The notes below the pieces were generated by a model. It was not told the origin of the DNA, did not search any database, and was given only the letters and a program-made list of their open reading frames with translations. The position numbers and the translations under genes were made by a program. Positions 54,401-63,187 of a stretch of 64,000 nucleotides of DNA are shown here, piece by piece. Numbering within the stretch: the stretch's first letter is position 1; the number at the start of each line of letters is the position of its first letter. This DNA comes from Balaenoptera acutorostrata (taxonomy: Eukaryota; Chordata; Mammalia; Artiodactyla; Balaenopteridae): NCBI RefSeq assembly GCF_949987535.1, contig NC_080082.1, positions 27,817,164 through 27,881,163 on the forward strand. The letters are read 5' to 3'.

Positions 54401-57400
54401 AAAGTTATAATCAAACTTGACAAGAGAATAGATCTTAATTATTCCCACCACTGAAAAGAAATGATAATTAGGTGATGTGATAGAGTGCCCATTATCGCTA
54501 CAATGGCAACCATATCATAATATACAAATGTATCAGTCAGCATGTTGTATACCTTATAAAATGTTATATGTCAAATATATTTGAATAATAAGAGAAGAAA
54601 CCACTAAGAGGGAGATGATTCTGAGCAATGTGGGCTGCACAGAAGGGCAGATGGCTGGATGCCTGAGTGGAGTTAGGGGATGAGAGGCTGGACCAGAGGT
54701 GTAAAGATGGGCGTCTGATCTCATAGACGGAATGAAAGTGGGGTTGGAGGAGTTGCCCGGGGAGTGAGTGTAGATGGAGGAGAGGCCAAAATGCCAGATC
54801 AGAGGTCAGGGAGACGAGGAGGAACCAGAAAGGACCAAGGAGGGGGAGACGCCCATGTGGGGTGAGGGAAATGAGAAGAGTGTGAGGCCTGGAGGCCCAG
54901 TTGGAAAGTGTCTCAAGGAGAAGGGAGTGAACTGCTGCCTTGCGAGCAGCCCGCATGTCCCGGGAAGAGTGACAGTGTAGCTCGTGGAAGTGGTGGGAGA
55001 TGATCCTTCAGAGGTGGTGGGGCCAGATTGTGAAGGCCTTGAACTTGATTTCCCGGGAGCAATGGGGAGCCATGGAAGGTTTGTGAGCAGGGAAGTGACA
55101 CAGGCTGGCAGCTGCGTTGTGCAGAGACTGAGACAGGAGGAGCAGCGAGGTGGCTGTTGTACCGCAGATCAGGCCAGATGGTTTAACCTGTCCCCTCGCT
55201 CCATCCCCTTGTATTATTCCCTGTCGCTGTCACTCTGCCCTCTGTGGTACCCCCGGCCCGTACACTTCCTCCCTGTCCCTGTCACTCTGCCCTCTGTGGT
55301 AGCCCCGGCCCGTACACTTTCTCCCTGTCCCTGTCACTCTGCCCTCTGTGGTACCCCCGGCCCGTACACTTCCTCCCTGTCCCTGTCACTCTGCCCTCTG
55401 TGGTACCCCCGGCCCGTACACTTCCTCCCTGTCCCTGTCACTCTGCCCTCTGTGGTAGCCCCGGCCCATACACTTCCTCCCTGTCCCTGTCACTCTGCCC
55501 TCCGTGGTACCCCCGGCCCGTACACTTCCTCCCTGTCCCTTTAGCCATGGCCTGAGGCGAGATAGCATCACAAATGTTAGGAGCACAAGCTTTTCTTCTC
55601 TCAGCAGACTGACCTGGGCAAGTGGCAGATGGGCACAGAGCTTCTGCCTCCACATCTCTAAAACGGGGGGAGGGGTTGATAACAGCCCCTCCTGAGTGGT
55701 CAGAGGGCTGGCTGTGAGAACAGATGCGGTAGGACCTGGTGTGGAGTAAGTGCTCCATCAAAAGTCACCCATCTTCTCATCCCTGCTGAGGGTCACTTTT
55801 AGTCCCAGTCAGGAAAGAGTTAAACCATGAGGCCACACAGGATTTGGGGGCTAGAAGCCTGCTTAGTGTCATCTACTTTGGGTCTACGCTTGCCCGGTTC
55901 ACCTATAATCTTTCCATCCTCAGCAAGAGGCCACACAGCTACTTGATTGCCTCCAATAACAGGGAGCTCACAACCTTTCAAAGGCTGTCCATTCCATCCA
56001 TATGCACCTCTGATTTAGGAAATTATTTCTTCTGCCAAAACTATGGCTTCTGTAACCCGGTCCTAATTCTACCCTCCAGGCCTCTCCAGAGCCAGGATGC
56101 TCTCATTAACAGGTAACTGCCCCTCCCCTAAACGAAGACCTTAGATGCTGCCTGGCTGCATTAGTGCAGTTCTGTTTGCCCCCTGCTTTCACCTGCCTCT
56201 GTGTAGAGTGCAGAGATCTGAGCTGTTCCGCCACCAAGCCCGTATGCCCAACACATAGGCCTGCAAATCCCTTTATATGTCACAGCTCCTGAGCTAAAAC
56301 ACCACTTGAAAGCCAGTGAGCCAATGTGCACACACACAGGCACACGCACTAACTACATACGTGTTCTCTGCACAGTACACACAGACACACACACACATAT
56401 CTGCACCGCACATACACACCTGCACACAGACACAGCCACACATGCTGGGTTATGTGCACACTTATGTGTAGGCAGGGCACTTACACACACAGCCTGCATA
56501 CATGCACAAGCAACACACACACGGGCACACGTGTACACACTTGCACATATCCACACTAGACACAAGCGCATACATTCAGTTACCTACAAACAGTGCAGGC
56601 ACACACAGGCTCATACAGATGTTCACCCAGAGCTTCAAACTCAGGGCACTTTGGGGTCTGGGGCCCCAGGTAGGGACGAGGGCCCTGTGGTGACAGAGCC
56701 AGTGATCCCAGGGCCAAGGCCAGAGGGTGTCAGGCGTGGGACAGGTGGGCTGGGCTGTCACTGGCTGGGGAAGGATGCTTTTGCCAGCTTTGAGGAGGCA
56801 CAGGGGTTACTGATGACGCGCGAGCCCTGGTAACGGGCAGATGGTCGCCTAGCGACCTGATCTCTGCTGGCAACAACTCAGCTTTTCATAGCAACGGAAG
56901 CCTTTTGGTCCCCACCTGGCCTCCCTGGGGGCATTTCCGCAGAGTTCCCCGCACATCCCCTCAATCTGATTAGAAGCAGGAAGGATTGGTGGCTCATCTG
57001 CCACCCGAGCCACACTGGCTCCAGAGCTGGCCTCACAGGCTCGGGGCTGGGCTCAGGCTCCCCCAATTCTCCACTGGCATGCACCGACCTGGGGTTTGGA
57101 ATGAATGTCATCACCCCCAGCTGAACTCCTGCACCACAGGCGTCCTTGTCAGCAAAGACAGCGAGACCCAAGTAGGTGGCTGCTTCTCCCTAAGGGCTCC
57201 CCTCCTTCCTTCTTTCGGGGCTGGGGTACCGGGTGAAGAGTCTGCTGAAGGCAACAGTGAGGACCTTAACTTGGGGGCACAGCCTGTTTCGTGACTTGGG
57301 AGAGGACAGTGGGCTGGTAAACTCTTGCCAGCTGGCTGTTGCTGCTACTCCCCACACCTTTAACTTGGAGAGTCAGGACCTCTGGGATGCCCACCTCAGC

Positions 57401-60400
57401 CAGTCTGTCTGATCCTCTACTTGGAAATCCCTGGGACTTGGGAACTTTCCAGAAGTTGATGGCCCACTGCATCTGGGCTGGTCAAGAGGGGGCCTTAGCA
57501 GGCACCAGGCATACTGCCAACCAGGGACAACATGATTTGGGGGTACATGGGTCCCCAAACAGCCCCTGGTGGAGCTGACAGGGCCACTGTAAGGCTTGTT
57601 ACGTGTCTCGGTAGCTGGAGATGTTTGTGCAAAATGTTCCGCAATCTATGTGGGTGATTCACACACCTGCAGAAGGCCGCCTCCTCTGGGATTTATAATA
57701 ATAATGACAAGAACAGTCATAATAACAGCTGTCACCTGATTAGCACTTGTTTTCCATGCCAGACGTTGTGCTAAGGCTCCTACTGCTAATCCCATTTCAC
57801 AGATGAGAGAACTGGGGCTCAGAGATAGCAGCCCACACATCCACGGGTGGCCTGCCAGCAAGCGCAGAGCTGGGATTCCGTCCCAGGTCAGGCTGGGCTC
57901 CTAAGCGGACACCTAGTACTACAGACAAGGAAAGCTGCTTACCAGTGTTTAGAGATGGAGAATCCAGATGACGCCGGACATGGGGAGGTTTTTTGAGTTT
58001 TCCATGAGCTTCTCACTGGCCCTTCTGACCTCGTTCAAATAAGCCAGTCTGTACAGTACAGGCTGGATGAGTCCTACCCATTTGACAGATAAGCAAACGC
58101 AGGCTTCCCGGGGACTTGCTTTCCAGGCCAGATTCTAGAATGAGCAAGACCCCAGGAAGCCTCTGACTGGGACTGTGGGAAGTTGATTTCCTGGGCCTTT
58201 GTGCTCTGAGAACCGAGGAGGCCCCTGCATCTGTTCCAGGGAAGGAGAATCCAGTCTGCCCCTCGCAGCACAAGCCCATCCCACCCTTCCGGGCAGGGCC
58301 GACTTCTCTGTCAGGTGTGGGAGGCACGGTTCCCATAATACTTTTAGAGGCCCCCAAGAACATTTTAATTTCTTTTAAAATCAGACCAAGAAATGAACTT
58401 TTAGATGGAAGAGAATATTTTAATATATAATATTAACTTATTAATCTTCATATGAATGCAGTCACAAAATGGAATTTGAAAAATATATTTATGGAGGAAG
58501 GGGCCCGTGAAGGCTGAAGTGCCCAGGCCCTACGAAAATCATAATATGCCCTTTTCTTCAAGAAAAGCTGTTTCTTCCTGGGCAGGGTAGAGAGTGTGAC
58601 TCTGACAATTCAGGCCCCTCACAATGGAAATGCGTATGCAATGAAGAGAAATAAAGTGAGTTAGGTGCTTGGATCCTCCAAACACTCGCCTCACTCCTCC
58701 ACGTCACCTGGGGCTGTGCAGACACTCAGAGGCAGGCAGTGGAGTATTGAAGACTTGGTGCTGGGGTCAGAGACACCCATCTTTTATCCAGGTTCACCTG
58801 GTGCAGGCTGTGTGACCTTGGACAGGCCATCTGACCTCTCTGAGCCTCCGATTTCTAAGCTCAAATAGGATCAGTCATAGCTGGGCTCTCGGGTTTATCT
58901 GGGTGAGGATTCGGTGAGACACTGTGTGTGCCATGTGCTTGGCCCGGTGCCTGGCACACAGCCCTTGGGAGCTGCTGTGACAACATGATTGCTGGCTGAT
59001 TCCGGCTCCCAGGCTGCTGGCTCCAAACTGACTGGGCTGTAATTCCGTCCCCATCTCGTCACCCACCTCAGGAGGGCTGAGACTTGGCCCTCTGGGTAAA
59101 GGATGGGGAATTCAGGTTTTCTGGGCAGCAGATGCCAAAGAGCATCCTCCAGGAGCCCCTTGGCGACAGTGGTCCATGGCATGGGGTGAGGCCGTTAGGA
59201 AGCCGAATCTAATTCTAACCACAAAAATCACATTAGCCCTTGGTCCCAAGTCATCATTTTAACCCAGAGGTTGCACACAGGCATCTCAGGGCCCAATTTA
59301 GTCTGGAGACAGGCTCTTTTGGATATTGACATATTAATATAGATATTAATATAGATAATACAGATGTTAATATAGATCTATTAATTTGGATTAATTATCA
59401 GCATCTAGAGATGGGGAGGTCCCACCTTTAAAACGTGTAGTTCAGGCTTCTCTTGAAAATCAGCAGATCTGGCCACGGGACTCCCATTCCAAGCGGAGTG
59501 GGGTTGCTGACTCAGAGGGGCACAGGTTCTTCTCTCCTCCCTATAGTCTCACCCCGGCCCCCATCACTCGTGTATGCCTCTGCCTGGTCCAGGGACCCCT
59601 GAAACCTTCAGCAGTTGCAGTGTGGCTCTGATCTCATGGCATGGAAAAAACCAGGGTCTGTGTCCGAGGTTTGTGTGATGTGGGACAATTTGCTGTGTGA
59701 TTTTGGCCAGGCCAATTGACCTCTCTGTGCCTCACTTTTCTCATACTCCCTGCTCTGCCTATATCCCCAAGGTTGCCTGGAGACTCTCAGAGGGGAAATG
59801 CTGGGCATAGATTTTGAACACTCTACAGTGCCCTTTGATCAGCCCCCAAAGGACAGTTCCTCAAAACCGTCCTCCGTGATTTTCTTTGCACTTGCTGTTC
59901 CCCTTTCCTGGACACTATTCCCTACCTATTCCCAGCTCACAGGCCACCTCCTCTGGGAAGCCCTCCTTCCTAGGCAGAATTGTGCTGTGCCCTTCATAGC
60001 TACTTGCTCCAGAGTGTGACTCAGACTGGGAACTTGTTAGCAGGATGTGACATCTGCCACCTGCCCTGTGCTGGGAGCTTCAAGAGGGCGAGGACCTATC
60101 CTTAGGCGTCTTTGTGCCCCAGCTCCTGGCACAGAGCCTGGCACTCAGCACAGTTCAGGAAACATTTAACACCCCTAACCCCAGCCCTTCCCTCCTGCCC
60201 CCTCGCAGTCACAGTGTCCTGCTGGATAGCTGTCTGGTGGCGCAGGGCGGCGAGGACCAGAGTGGAGTAGGCGGAACTGAGCACCAGAGCGCCTCACACC
60301 AGGTATGGAGCGGCACCAGGCCTGGCGCCCGAGCTACCTCGGAGGCCTGGACTGGAGTCGGCGGAAGGGGCTGGGCCTTGTCCCCTCTGCTTACAGGGGC

Positions 60401-61004
60401 GGGGTTTGGCTGATGAGATGCCCACAGGACAGAGGTGAGCAGGGTGGTGCGTGCTGTGAGGCCCTGCTTGTAGCAGGGGTCAGATGGTGTCAGGAAGGGC
60501 CCCGGGTGGTATGGCCATGGGTGGGGAGCAGTGGGCTTAGACTCCAGTCCTCACGTGGCTGTGTGACCCTGGGCAAGTCACCTCCCCACTCTGGGCCTCA
60601 GTGGCCACCTCTGTAAAATGGGGCTAAAAACCTTTCCCTGGAGTATTGTATACAGTTCTATGCTCTGAAGTGTGGTGCCGGATGGAGAGTGCCGTGGTGG
60701 CTGCTTTAGGTGCTTTGTCCCCACACGCAGAGGGCTGCCCGAGAATTTCCCCTCATTACATGTGACAGGTCCAGGTGTTGGGGCCTGGGGCTCCTGTGTG
60801 CACTGGATGCCCCAGAAGGTGAGCTGGAGGGTATGACCAAACAGGCAGGGCCGGGACTAGTCTTGGGGCCCATCCTGAGGGTAGATCCCCCCACAGGGGC
60901 TGGGCTGGACTAGGGCTAGGACAGGGCTTGATGGTCACAGCTTCGGTTTCCTCTTTATCTTTTGCAGGAGCTGCAGGAGGAGGCCGCGGCCGCCAGCTCA
61001 GGAG
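36258..61004 (+). CDS. CNGB1: CNGB1, rod cyclic-nucleotide-gated channel beta subunit: N-terminal GARP region (15 coding exons; gene continues right)
   Basis: CNGB1 pairs with CNGA1 to form the cGMP-gated cation channel of rod outer segments. Its N-terminal GARP part tethers the channel to disc-rim peripherin-2. The 15 coding exons join in frame to 695 codons plus one base: 36258-36410, 38964-39021, 39329-39401, 40211-40331, 40433-40478, 40672-40708, 42317-42392, 42592-42631, 42988-43147, 44270-44345, 45629-45665, 51717-51879, 52854-53768, 60209-60302 and 60968-61004. The protein starts [16 protein letters not shown]. Four W-L-PQP repeats end near residues 13, 117, 184 and 272. The acidic region begins at 354 and is about 298 residues long. 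The segment after it, [13 protein letters not shown] to SHQELQEE, resembles the bovine protein as I remember it. The calmodulin site, membrane helices, pore and cyclic-nucleotide domain all lie beyond 64000. No stop or frameshift was seen. Confidence 0.96.
36535..36760 (+). repeat. Ancient MER-type DNA-transposon-like repeat
   Basis: AGCCAGATAGTAAATATTTC, CCATAGACAATACGTAAATA and CCAATAAAACTTTATTTACA are phrases of an abundant mammalian non-autonomous repeat. I did not assign the family. Confidence 0.6.
37495..38465. repeat. Degenerate TG/CA-rich alternating purine-pyrimidine tract, about 1 kb
   Basis: This is an almost continuous run of TGTGTATG, CATGTGCA and TATGTG motifs with no fixed unit. 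The long Cys-rich open frames in it come from the TGT/TGC composition. Confidence 0.9.
38964..39021 (+). CDS. CNGB1: CNGB1 coding exon (residues 52-71)
   Basis: The acceptor is GAACCCTCCAG. The exon encodes [19 protein letters not shown] plus one base. The donor is CAGGGTGAGTG. Confidence 0.9.
39329..39401 (+). CDS. CNGB1: CNGB1 coding exon (residues 71-95)
   Basis: The acceptor is CTCCTTTCCAG. The exon encodes [20 protein letters not shown] and PEAN, ending on two bases. The donor is ACAGGTACTG. Confidence 0.9.
40211..40331 (+). CDS. CNGB1: CNGB1 coding exon, GARP repeat 2
   Basis: The acceptor is TGTCTCTCAG. The exon encodes [19 protein letters not shown], the second W-L-PQP repeat, and ends in frame at Gln135. 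The donor is CTCAGGTACTA. Confidence 0.95.
40433..40478 (+). CDS. CNGB1: CNGB1 coding exon (46 bases)
   Basis: The acceptor is CTGTCCCAG. The exon encodes [15 protein letters not shown] plus one base. The donor is CTCAGGTAAGG. Confidence 0.9.
40672..40708 (+). CDS. CNGB1: CNGB1 coding exon (37 bases)
   Basis: The acceptor is TTCTTCTGCAG. The exon encodes [12 protein letters not shown] plus two bases. The donor is ATGGGTGAGTC. Confidence 0.9.
42317..42392 (+). CDS. CNGB1: CNGB1 coding exon, GARP repeat 3
   Basis: The acceptor is CCCTCTGCAG. The frame set by the previous exon reads [20 protein letters not shown], the third repeat. Another open frame over this exon gives unrelated residues and is not used. 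The donor is CGAGGTAAGT. Confidence 0.95.
42592..42631 (+). CDS. CNGB1: CNGB1 coding exon (40 bases)
   Basis: The acceptor is TTACGACCCAG. The exon encodes [13 protein letters not shown] plus one base. The donor is TCCAGGTACAG. Confidence 0.9.
42988..43147 (+). CDS. CNGB1: CNGB1 coding exon, Pro/Glu-rich
   Basis: The acceptor is CCTGCTGCATAG. It encodes [20 protein letters not shown], then [20 protein letters not shown] and ends QDSA plus two bases. The donor is GCCAGGTGAGC. Confidence 0.92.
43430..43660 (+). repeat. Old L1-type fragment
   Basis: CTGCATAGTATGTTATACGG and GGACATTTAGGTTTGTTTCC are phrases of an abundant ancient LINE fragment also seen near 52230 and 35930. Confidence 0.55.
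43671..44019 (+). mobile_element. CHR-type tRNA-derived SINE, near full length
   Basis: GGGACTTCCCTCGTGGTGCA heads the element. CGCAACTAGAGAAAACCCGT follows in the body, and TAAA repeats end it. Target duplications TAAAATCAGG are at 43658-43667 and 44020-44029. It lies in a CNGB1 intron in the sense direction. Confidence 0.95.
44270..44345 (+). CDS. CNGB1: CNGB1 coding exon, GARP repeat 4
   Basis: The acceptor is CCCCCTTGCAG. It encodes [20 protein letters not shown], the fourth repeat, and ends in frame at Gln280. The donor is AGCAGGTCGG. Confidence 0.95.
45629..45665 (+). CDS. CNGB1: CNGB1 coding exon (37 bases)
   Basis: The acceptor is CCCATACAG. It encodes [12 protein letters not shown] plus one base. 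The donor GTAAGTGA puts a TGA two codons into the intron. As I remember it, human GARP2 diverges from CNGB1 close to this border (about residue 291). Confidence 0.93.
46980..47425 (+). repeat. Ancient interspersed repeat, family not assigned
   Basis: TCCTGGGGCTGCCGTAACAA, TATAAGGACACCAGTCATTG and TCCAAATAAGGTCACACAGG are phrases of an abundant eutherian repeat. Confidence 0.65.
50275..50460 (+). repeat. MIR SINE, 3' part
   Basis: CACCTGTAAAATGGGGAATA, then CAGGGCCTGGCATATAGTAA and CTCAATAAATGTAGC, give the MIR 3' end. Confidence 0.88.
50486..50842 (-). mobile_element. CHR-type tRNA-derived SINE, full length, with 15-base target duplication
   Basis: On the minus strand it starts GGGCTTCCCTGGTGGCTCAG and ends in an A-rich tail. 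The perfect duplications CCATTACTATTATTA lie at 50471-50485 and 50843-50857. It sits antisense in a CNGB1 intron. Confidence 0.95.
51717..51879 (+). CDS. CNGB1: CNGB1 coding exon before the acidic exon
   Basis: The acceptor is CCCCTGTAG. It encodes [20 protein letters not shown], then [20 protein letters not shown], and ends VVEQMP plus two bases. The donor is CCCAGGTGGG. Reading through the donor stays open to a stop at 51956-51958. Confidence 0.93.
52080..52430 (+). repeat. Old L1-type fragment
   Basis: GCGTAGTATTCCATCATATG and CCATTTAGGTTGATTCCAAA match the ancient LINE fragment seen elsewhere in this window. Confidence 0.55.
52854..53768 (+). CDS. CNGB1: CNGB1 giant glutamic-acid-rich exon (residues 347-652)
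   Basis: The acceptor is CCTCAACTCAG. The exon reads [16 protein letters not shown] and then about 298 acidic residues, and ends EEPE on a split codon. The donor is CTGAGTAAGG, which overlaps a TAA. The units are [13 protein letters not shown] and EEEVA. A 17-residue higher unit [17 protein letters not shown] recurs, and there is a 138-base duplication. The joining frame is fixed by both neighbours, and the DNA stays in this frame for 304 codons. An acidic run here is a known GARP feature; this length is unusual. Confidence 0.94.
   Translation, partial: GAASDSRGERRRGGGGRRGGGGRRGGGGRKGGGGRRGGGGCRGGGGRKGGGGCRGGGGRKGRGGRRGGGRRGGGGRKGGGGRKGGGGCRGGGGQKGRGGRRGGGRRGGGGRKGRGGRRGGGRRGGGGRKGGRRERGGGRKGGGGWKGGGGCRGGGGRKGRGGRRGGGRRGGGGRKGGRRERGGGRKGGGGRRGGGGQKGGGGWKGRGGRRGGDRRGGGGCRGGGRRGGGGRKGGGRRERGGGRKGGGGRKGGRGRRGGEGGSKGRGRRREGGGGPKGRGGCGGGGGPKGGGGRRGGGGRRDGGA
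52890..53760 (+). repeat. CNGB1: Coding GAG/GAC/GGAAAG minisatellite (51- and 138-base higher-order units)
   Basis: The plus strand is strongly purine-rich throughout. GAGGACGAAGAGAAAGAGGA recurs at 53242 and 53380, exactly 138 bases (46 codons) apart. Confidence 0.93.
55219..55545 (+). repeat. 52-base minisatellite, six copies
   Basis: CACTCTGCCC starts at 55231, 55283, 55335, 55387, 55439 and 55491, exactly 52 bases apart. The unit includes TGGTACCCCCGGCCCGTACA. Copies differ by few substitutions (GTACC/GTAGC, CCCGT/CCCAT, CTCTG/CTCCG). Confidence 0.97.
55630..55760 (+). repeat. MIR SINE fragment
   Basis: The segment has CATCTCTAAAACGGGGGGAG and the MIR-like GTGTGGAGTAAGTGCTCCAT. Confidence 0.6.
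56325..56610. repeat. Degenerate CA-rich tract
   Basis: It consists of irregular CACACA, CACATA and CAGACA motifs, a smaller counterpart of the TG tract at 37495-38465. Confidence 0.85.
57690..57880 (-). repeat. MIR SINE fragment
   Basis: ATCCCATTTCACAGATGAGA and GAACTGGGGCTCAGAGATAG are the reverse complement of MIR. Confidence 0.8.
58780..58970 (+). repeat. MIR SINE fragment
   Basis: CTGTGTGACCTTGGACAGGC and CCTCTCTGAGCCTCCGATTT fit the MIR core, with GGCCCGGTGCCTGGCACACA at its 3' side. Confidence 0.85.
59840..60170 (+). repeat. LINE-2-like fragment
   Basis: CCACCTCCTCTGGGAAGCCC and CCTGGCACAGAGCCTGGCAC are typical of the L2 3' end. It stops just before a CNGB1 exon. Confidence 0.65.
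60209..60302 (+). CDS. CNGB1: CNGB1 coding exon after the acidic exon (residues 652-683)
   Basis: The acceptor is CCCCTCGCAG. With the preceding GA it forms Asp and encodes [20 protein letters not shown], then [12 protein letters not shown]. The donor is CCAGGTATGG. I recall several copies of the Gln/Gly-rich unit in cow; only one is seen here. Confidence 0.93.
60535..60640 (+). repeat. MIR SINE fragment
   Basis: GTGTGACCCTGGGCAAGTCA and CTCTGTAAAATGGGGCTAAA are MIR core sequence. Confidence 0.85.
60968..61004 (+). CDS. CNGB1: CNGB1 coding exon (residues 684-695)
   Basis: The acceptor is TCTTTTGCAG. It encodes [12 protein letters not shown] plus one base. The donor is CAGGAGGTAGGT. The next exon of the full-length channel is expected to begin in phase 1 and was not found before 64000. 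Confidence 0.9.
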
Positions 61005-61629
61005 GTAGGTGTGTGGTGGGGTTGCATAAGAATGTCCAGGATGCTTTCAGGCTGGGGGCAGCCAGGGTACAGGGGCAAACCCTCCTCCTCTCCCTCTCAA
61101 CTCGTCCCCCAACCCCATCCCATCCTCAGGCAAAACCCATTCTGTGCATCTTAGGGCCACGTTGTCAGAGTCTGATGATGTATTTCAAAGGCCCCAGGGG
61201 AATTGCACTGAGGCCCCCCAGGACCCCAGGAGGCCTGGGGAAACCGTACTCCCAGCCAACCCCTCCTGCCAACCCCCTCACTGGGAACGCAGCTCTCTAG
61301 GTTACTGCCCAGTGAGGATTTGGTTCAAATGTAACGTACCTGAGTGAAAACTGGGGCCAGAGCTCGCTAAGGGCGTGTCCTAGACTCTGTGTCTTTTGAG
61401 CTTTTCCTTACTGCTAAGATCCCCAGCACAATTGGATTATTTATCACTCCCACCCCTAATCCTGAGAACTTCAGGGATGATGGGGACAGACTCTAGGGGA
61501 GTGAGGATGTCTGGACACTGAGCCCTGGCCTTGCAAACTTCCACAGGCCCCAAGACACTGGTGGTGCTCCACCTGCCCTTTGAGGCAGACAGACCATTTT
61601 ACAGATGAGAAAACTGAGGCTCCATGTGG

Positions 61630-61800
61630 GCAGCATTTGGCTCAGTGGTCAAGGACACAGACCTACGTTTCACTATTGGCTCCTCCCTCTTCCTCGCTCT
61701 GTGACCTGGGGCCAGTTCTGTGACCTCTCTTAACTGTGGCTCCCAAATCAAGAAAGAGGGGCTATAACAGTACCTAGCTCACTGGGTTGCTGGGCAGAGT
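61630..61800 (+). repeat. MIR SINE fragment
   Basis: CTCTGTGACCTGGGGCCAGT and TGTGACCTCTCTTAACTGTG, then CAGTACCTAGCTCACTGGGT, follow the MIR layout. Confidence 0.75.
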
Positions 61801-62109
61801 GGGGGTGACAGTGCATCACTGGAACTGAAAGAAGAGACCATAATGGGGGCCATGACAATGATGTTTGTGTCCCAGGCAGCCACTGACGCAAATGGGACTG
61901 GACCCGTGTGTCTCAACCCCAGGTGTCCTGAGCCTGCCCCCCACCTGATCTTTGAAAAACATCCTCTGTTAACTTTAACCCAAATCTGCCGGAAACCTAC
62001 TAAGTCTGCACCCCACATGGATGAACAAGACCAGGATCACCCAGTTGCAGACTCAGGTTCCGTGGGGCTGGTTCCACCCCCTTCCTCAGGTCGTTTGGAA
62101 GCAGGTGGC

Positions 62110-62300
62110 CTGGGAACCACACTTTGAGAAACAGTGAAGCACAGCCCTTTGTCTGCTTCCACTCGAAAGTGTGGATCTTGAACCAGCAGCTTTGGTGTCG
62201 CCTGGGAGCTGGTTAGAAATGCAGAATCCCAGGCCCCATCCCAGACCTGCTGAACCAGAACCTGCACTGTTAACAAGATCCCTGGTGATTTCTCTGCGCA
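62110..62300 (+). repeat. MER5-like hAT DNA-transposon fossil
   Basis: TTAGAAATGCAGAATCCCAG and ACCTGCTGAACCAGAACCTG are MER5/Charlie-type phrases. Confidence 0.6.
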
Positions 62301-62324
62301 TTTGTGTTTGAGAGGCAATGGCCT

Positions 62325-62510
62325 TGAGCCCTTGTTCTCAATCGTGACTGCACACTGGAATCATTTGGGGAGATTTAAAAATCCGGGTGCCAGTCCTCAC
62401 CCCAGACCATTAAATCAGAATCTCTGGGGATGGGCCCACGCATCAGGCATTTCCAGACCTGCCCAGGCGATTCCAATATGCAGCCCATTTGGGGAAACAG
62501 GGACCTAGGA
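62325..62510 (+). repeat. MER5A-like hAT DNA-transposon fossil
   Basis: CACACTGGAATCATTTGGGG, ATTAAATCAGAATCTCTGGG and a right end GATTCCAATATGCAGCCC fit MER5A. Confidence 0.75.
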
Positions 62511-62919
62511 AAAGTTATTGCTTCTGGTTGGAAGTGAAATTAATTGAGCTCCAGGATTTCTTTGGGATGGAAAATCCTACCAGGCTAAGAACGTTTGAGT
62601 CTGTGAGCCTAAGCCTGAGGGGTTCTGGGTTCTGTGACTCTAATTTCTTTGAGTCTAAAGTATGAAATGCTACGATGGTGGGTTAGCAGAGAAAGCTCCA
62701 GAGCTGGGATGCTCAGGGCAGGGCTGTCTCTCAGAGCTGTTGGGCTGACGAGCCGCATGACTGGTGACACTCTTGACACTGAACTCCGGGGACAATGGTC
62801 TCCAGACTTTGGGTGCAGCTGCTGCAAGCGCAGGCGGGCACCGGGCTGGTGTGTGTTGGCGCTGGTGGGGAAGAGCCCCACCTACCCTGCCTCTCCCAAC
62901 TCTGTGCTCCTCATTGCAG

Positions 62920-63187
62920 TCCCCAGGGTCCCGCCTCTGCCTGAGATCCCCTGCCCCCAGCACCATGGCTAAACCAGGCCGGGACATGGAGCTGAATCGC
63001 CTGGTCCAGGACAAGCCACCTGGCCAAGTGACCCCCGGGCTTGCTCCCCCAAACCTGGTGGAGCACCTCCCCAATGTGCCCAGCTACCACCCCCCGATCA
63101 CCCGCATCCCTGTCCTCATCTTCCGGAGGACAGCCTTGTCCAACTCCAGCTTTGCCAAGGAGACCAGGAGCTCCATCCGTCGCCTAG
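62920..63187 (+). CDS. Candidate alternative N-terminal exon of CNGB1 (or unrecognised gene), 74 codons
   Basis: A strong acceptor (CTCCTCATTGCAG) and a donor (CGCCTAGGTAGC) bound this exon. An ATG in excellent context (CACCATGG, 62965-62967) opens 74 codons plus one base, starting MAKPGRDMELNRLVQDKPPG and ending SSIRRL. Third codon positions are G/C-rich, and a few Pro-rich turns are followed by a basic segment. I recognise no domain. In the GARP frame the exon would stop at 62970-62972, so it cannot follow exon 60968-61004 in the long form. Its phase-1 end equals that of exon 60968-61004, so it could splice to the same next exon and give a GARP-less subunit. That is the structure known for olfactory CNGB1b, which as I remember it is about 858 residues in rat. 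The identity is inferred. Confidence 0.6.

Larger units (their letters stand above)
53769..60208. other. 6.4-kb CNGB1 intron with minisatellite and CA-rich tract
   Basis: It contains the 52-base minisatellite (55219-55545), a degenerate CA-rich tract (56325-56610), MIR copies and an L2-like segment (59840-60170). No coding exon was recognised. Confidence 0.6.
61005..62919. other. CNGB1 intron: MIR and MER5-type fossils, no full-length exon seen
   Basis: The region holds a MIR copy at about 61630-61800 and MER5-type hAT fossils at 62110-62300 and 62325-62510. Confidence 0.6.

Noticed and set aside
55219..55545. CRISPR-like regular repeat array
   Set aside because: The 52-base units are directly adjacent with no unique spacers, and the DNA is a mammalian intron.
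62920..62972. Reading the 62920 exon as the next exon of full-length CNGB1
   Set aside because: Joined in phase it gives VPRVPPLPEIPCPQHHG and then a stop at 62970. I do not take this as gene loss; the full-length exon probably lies past 64000.
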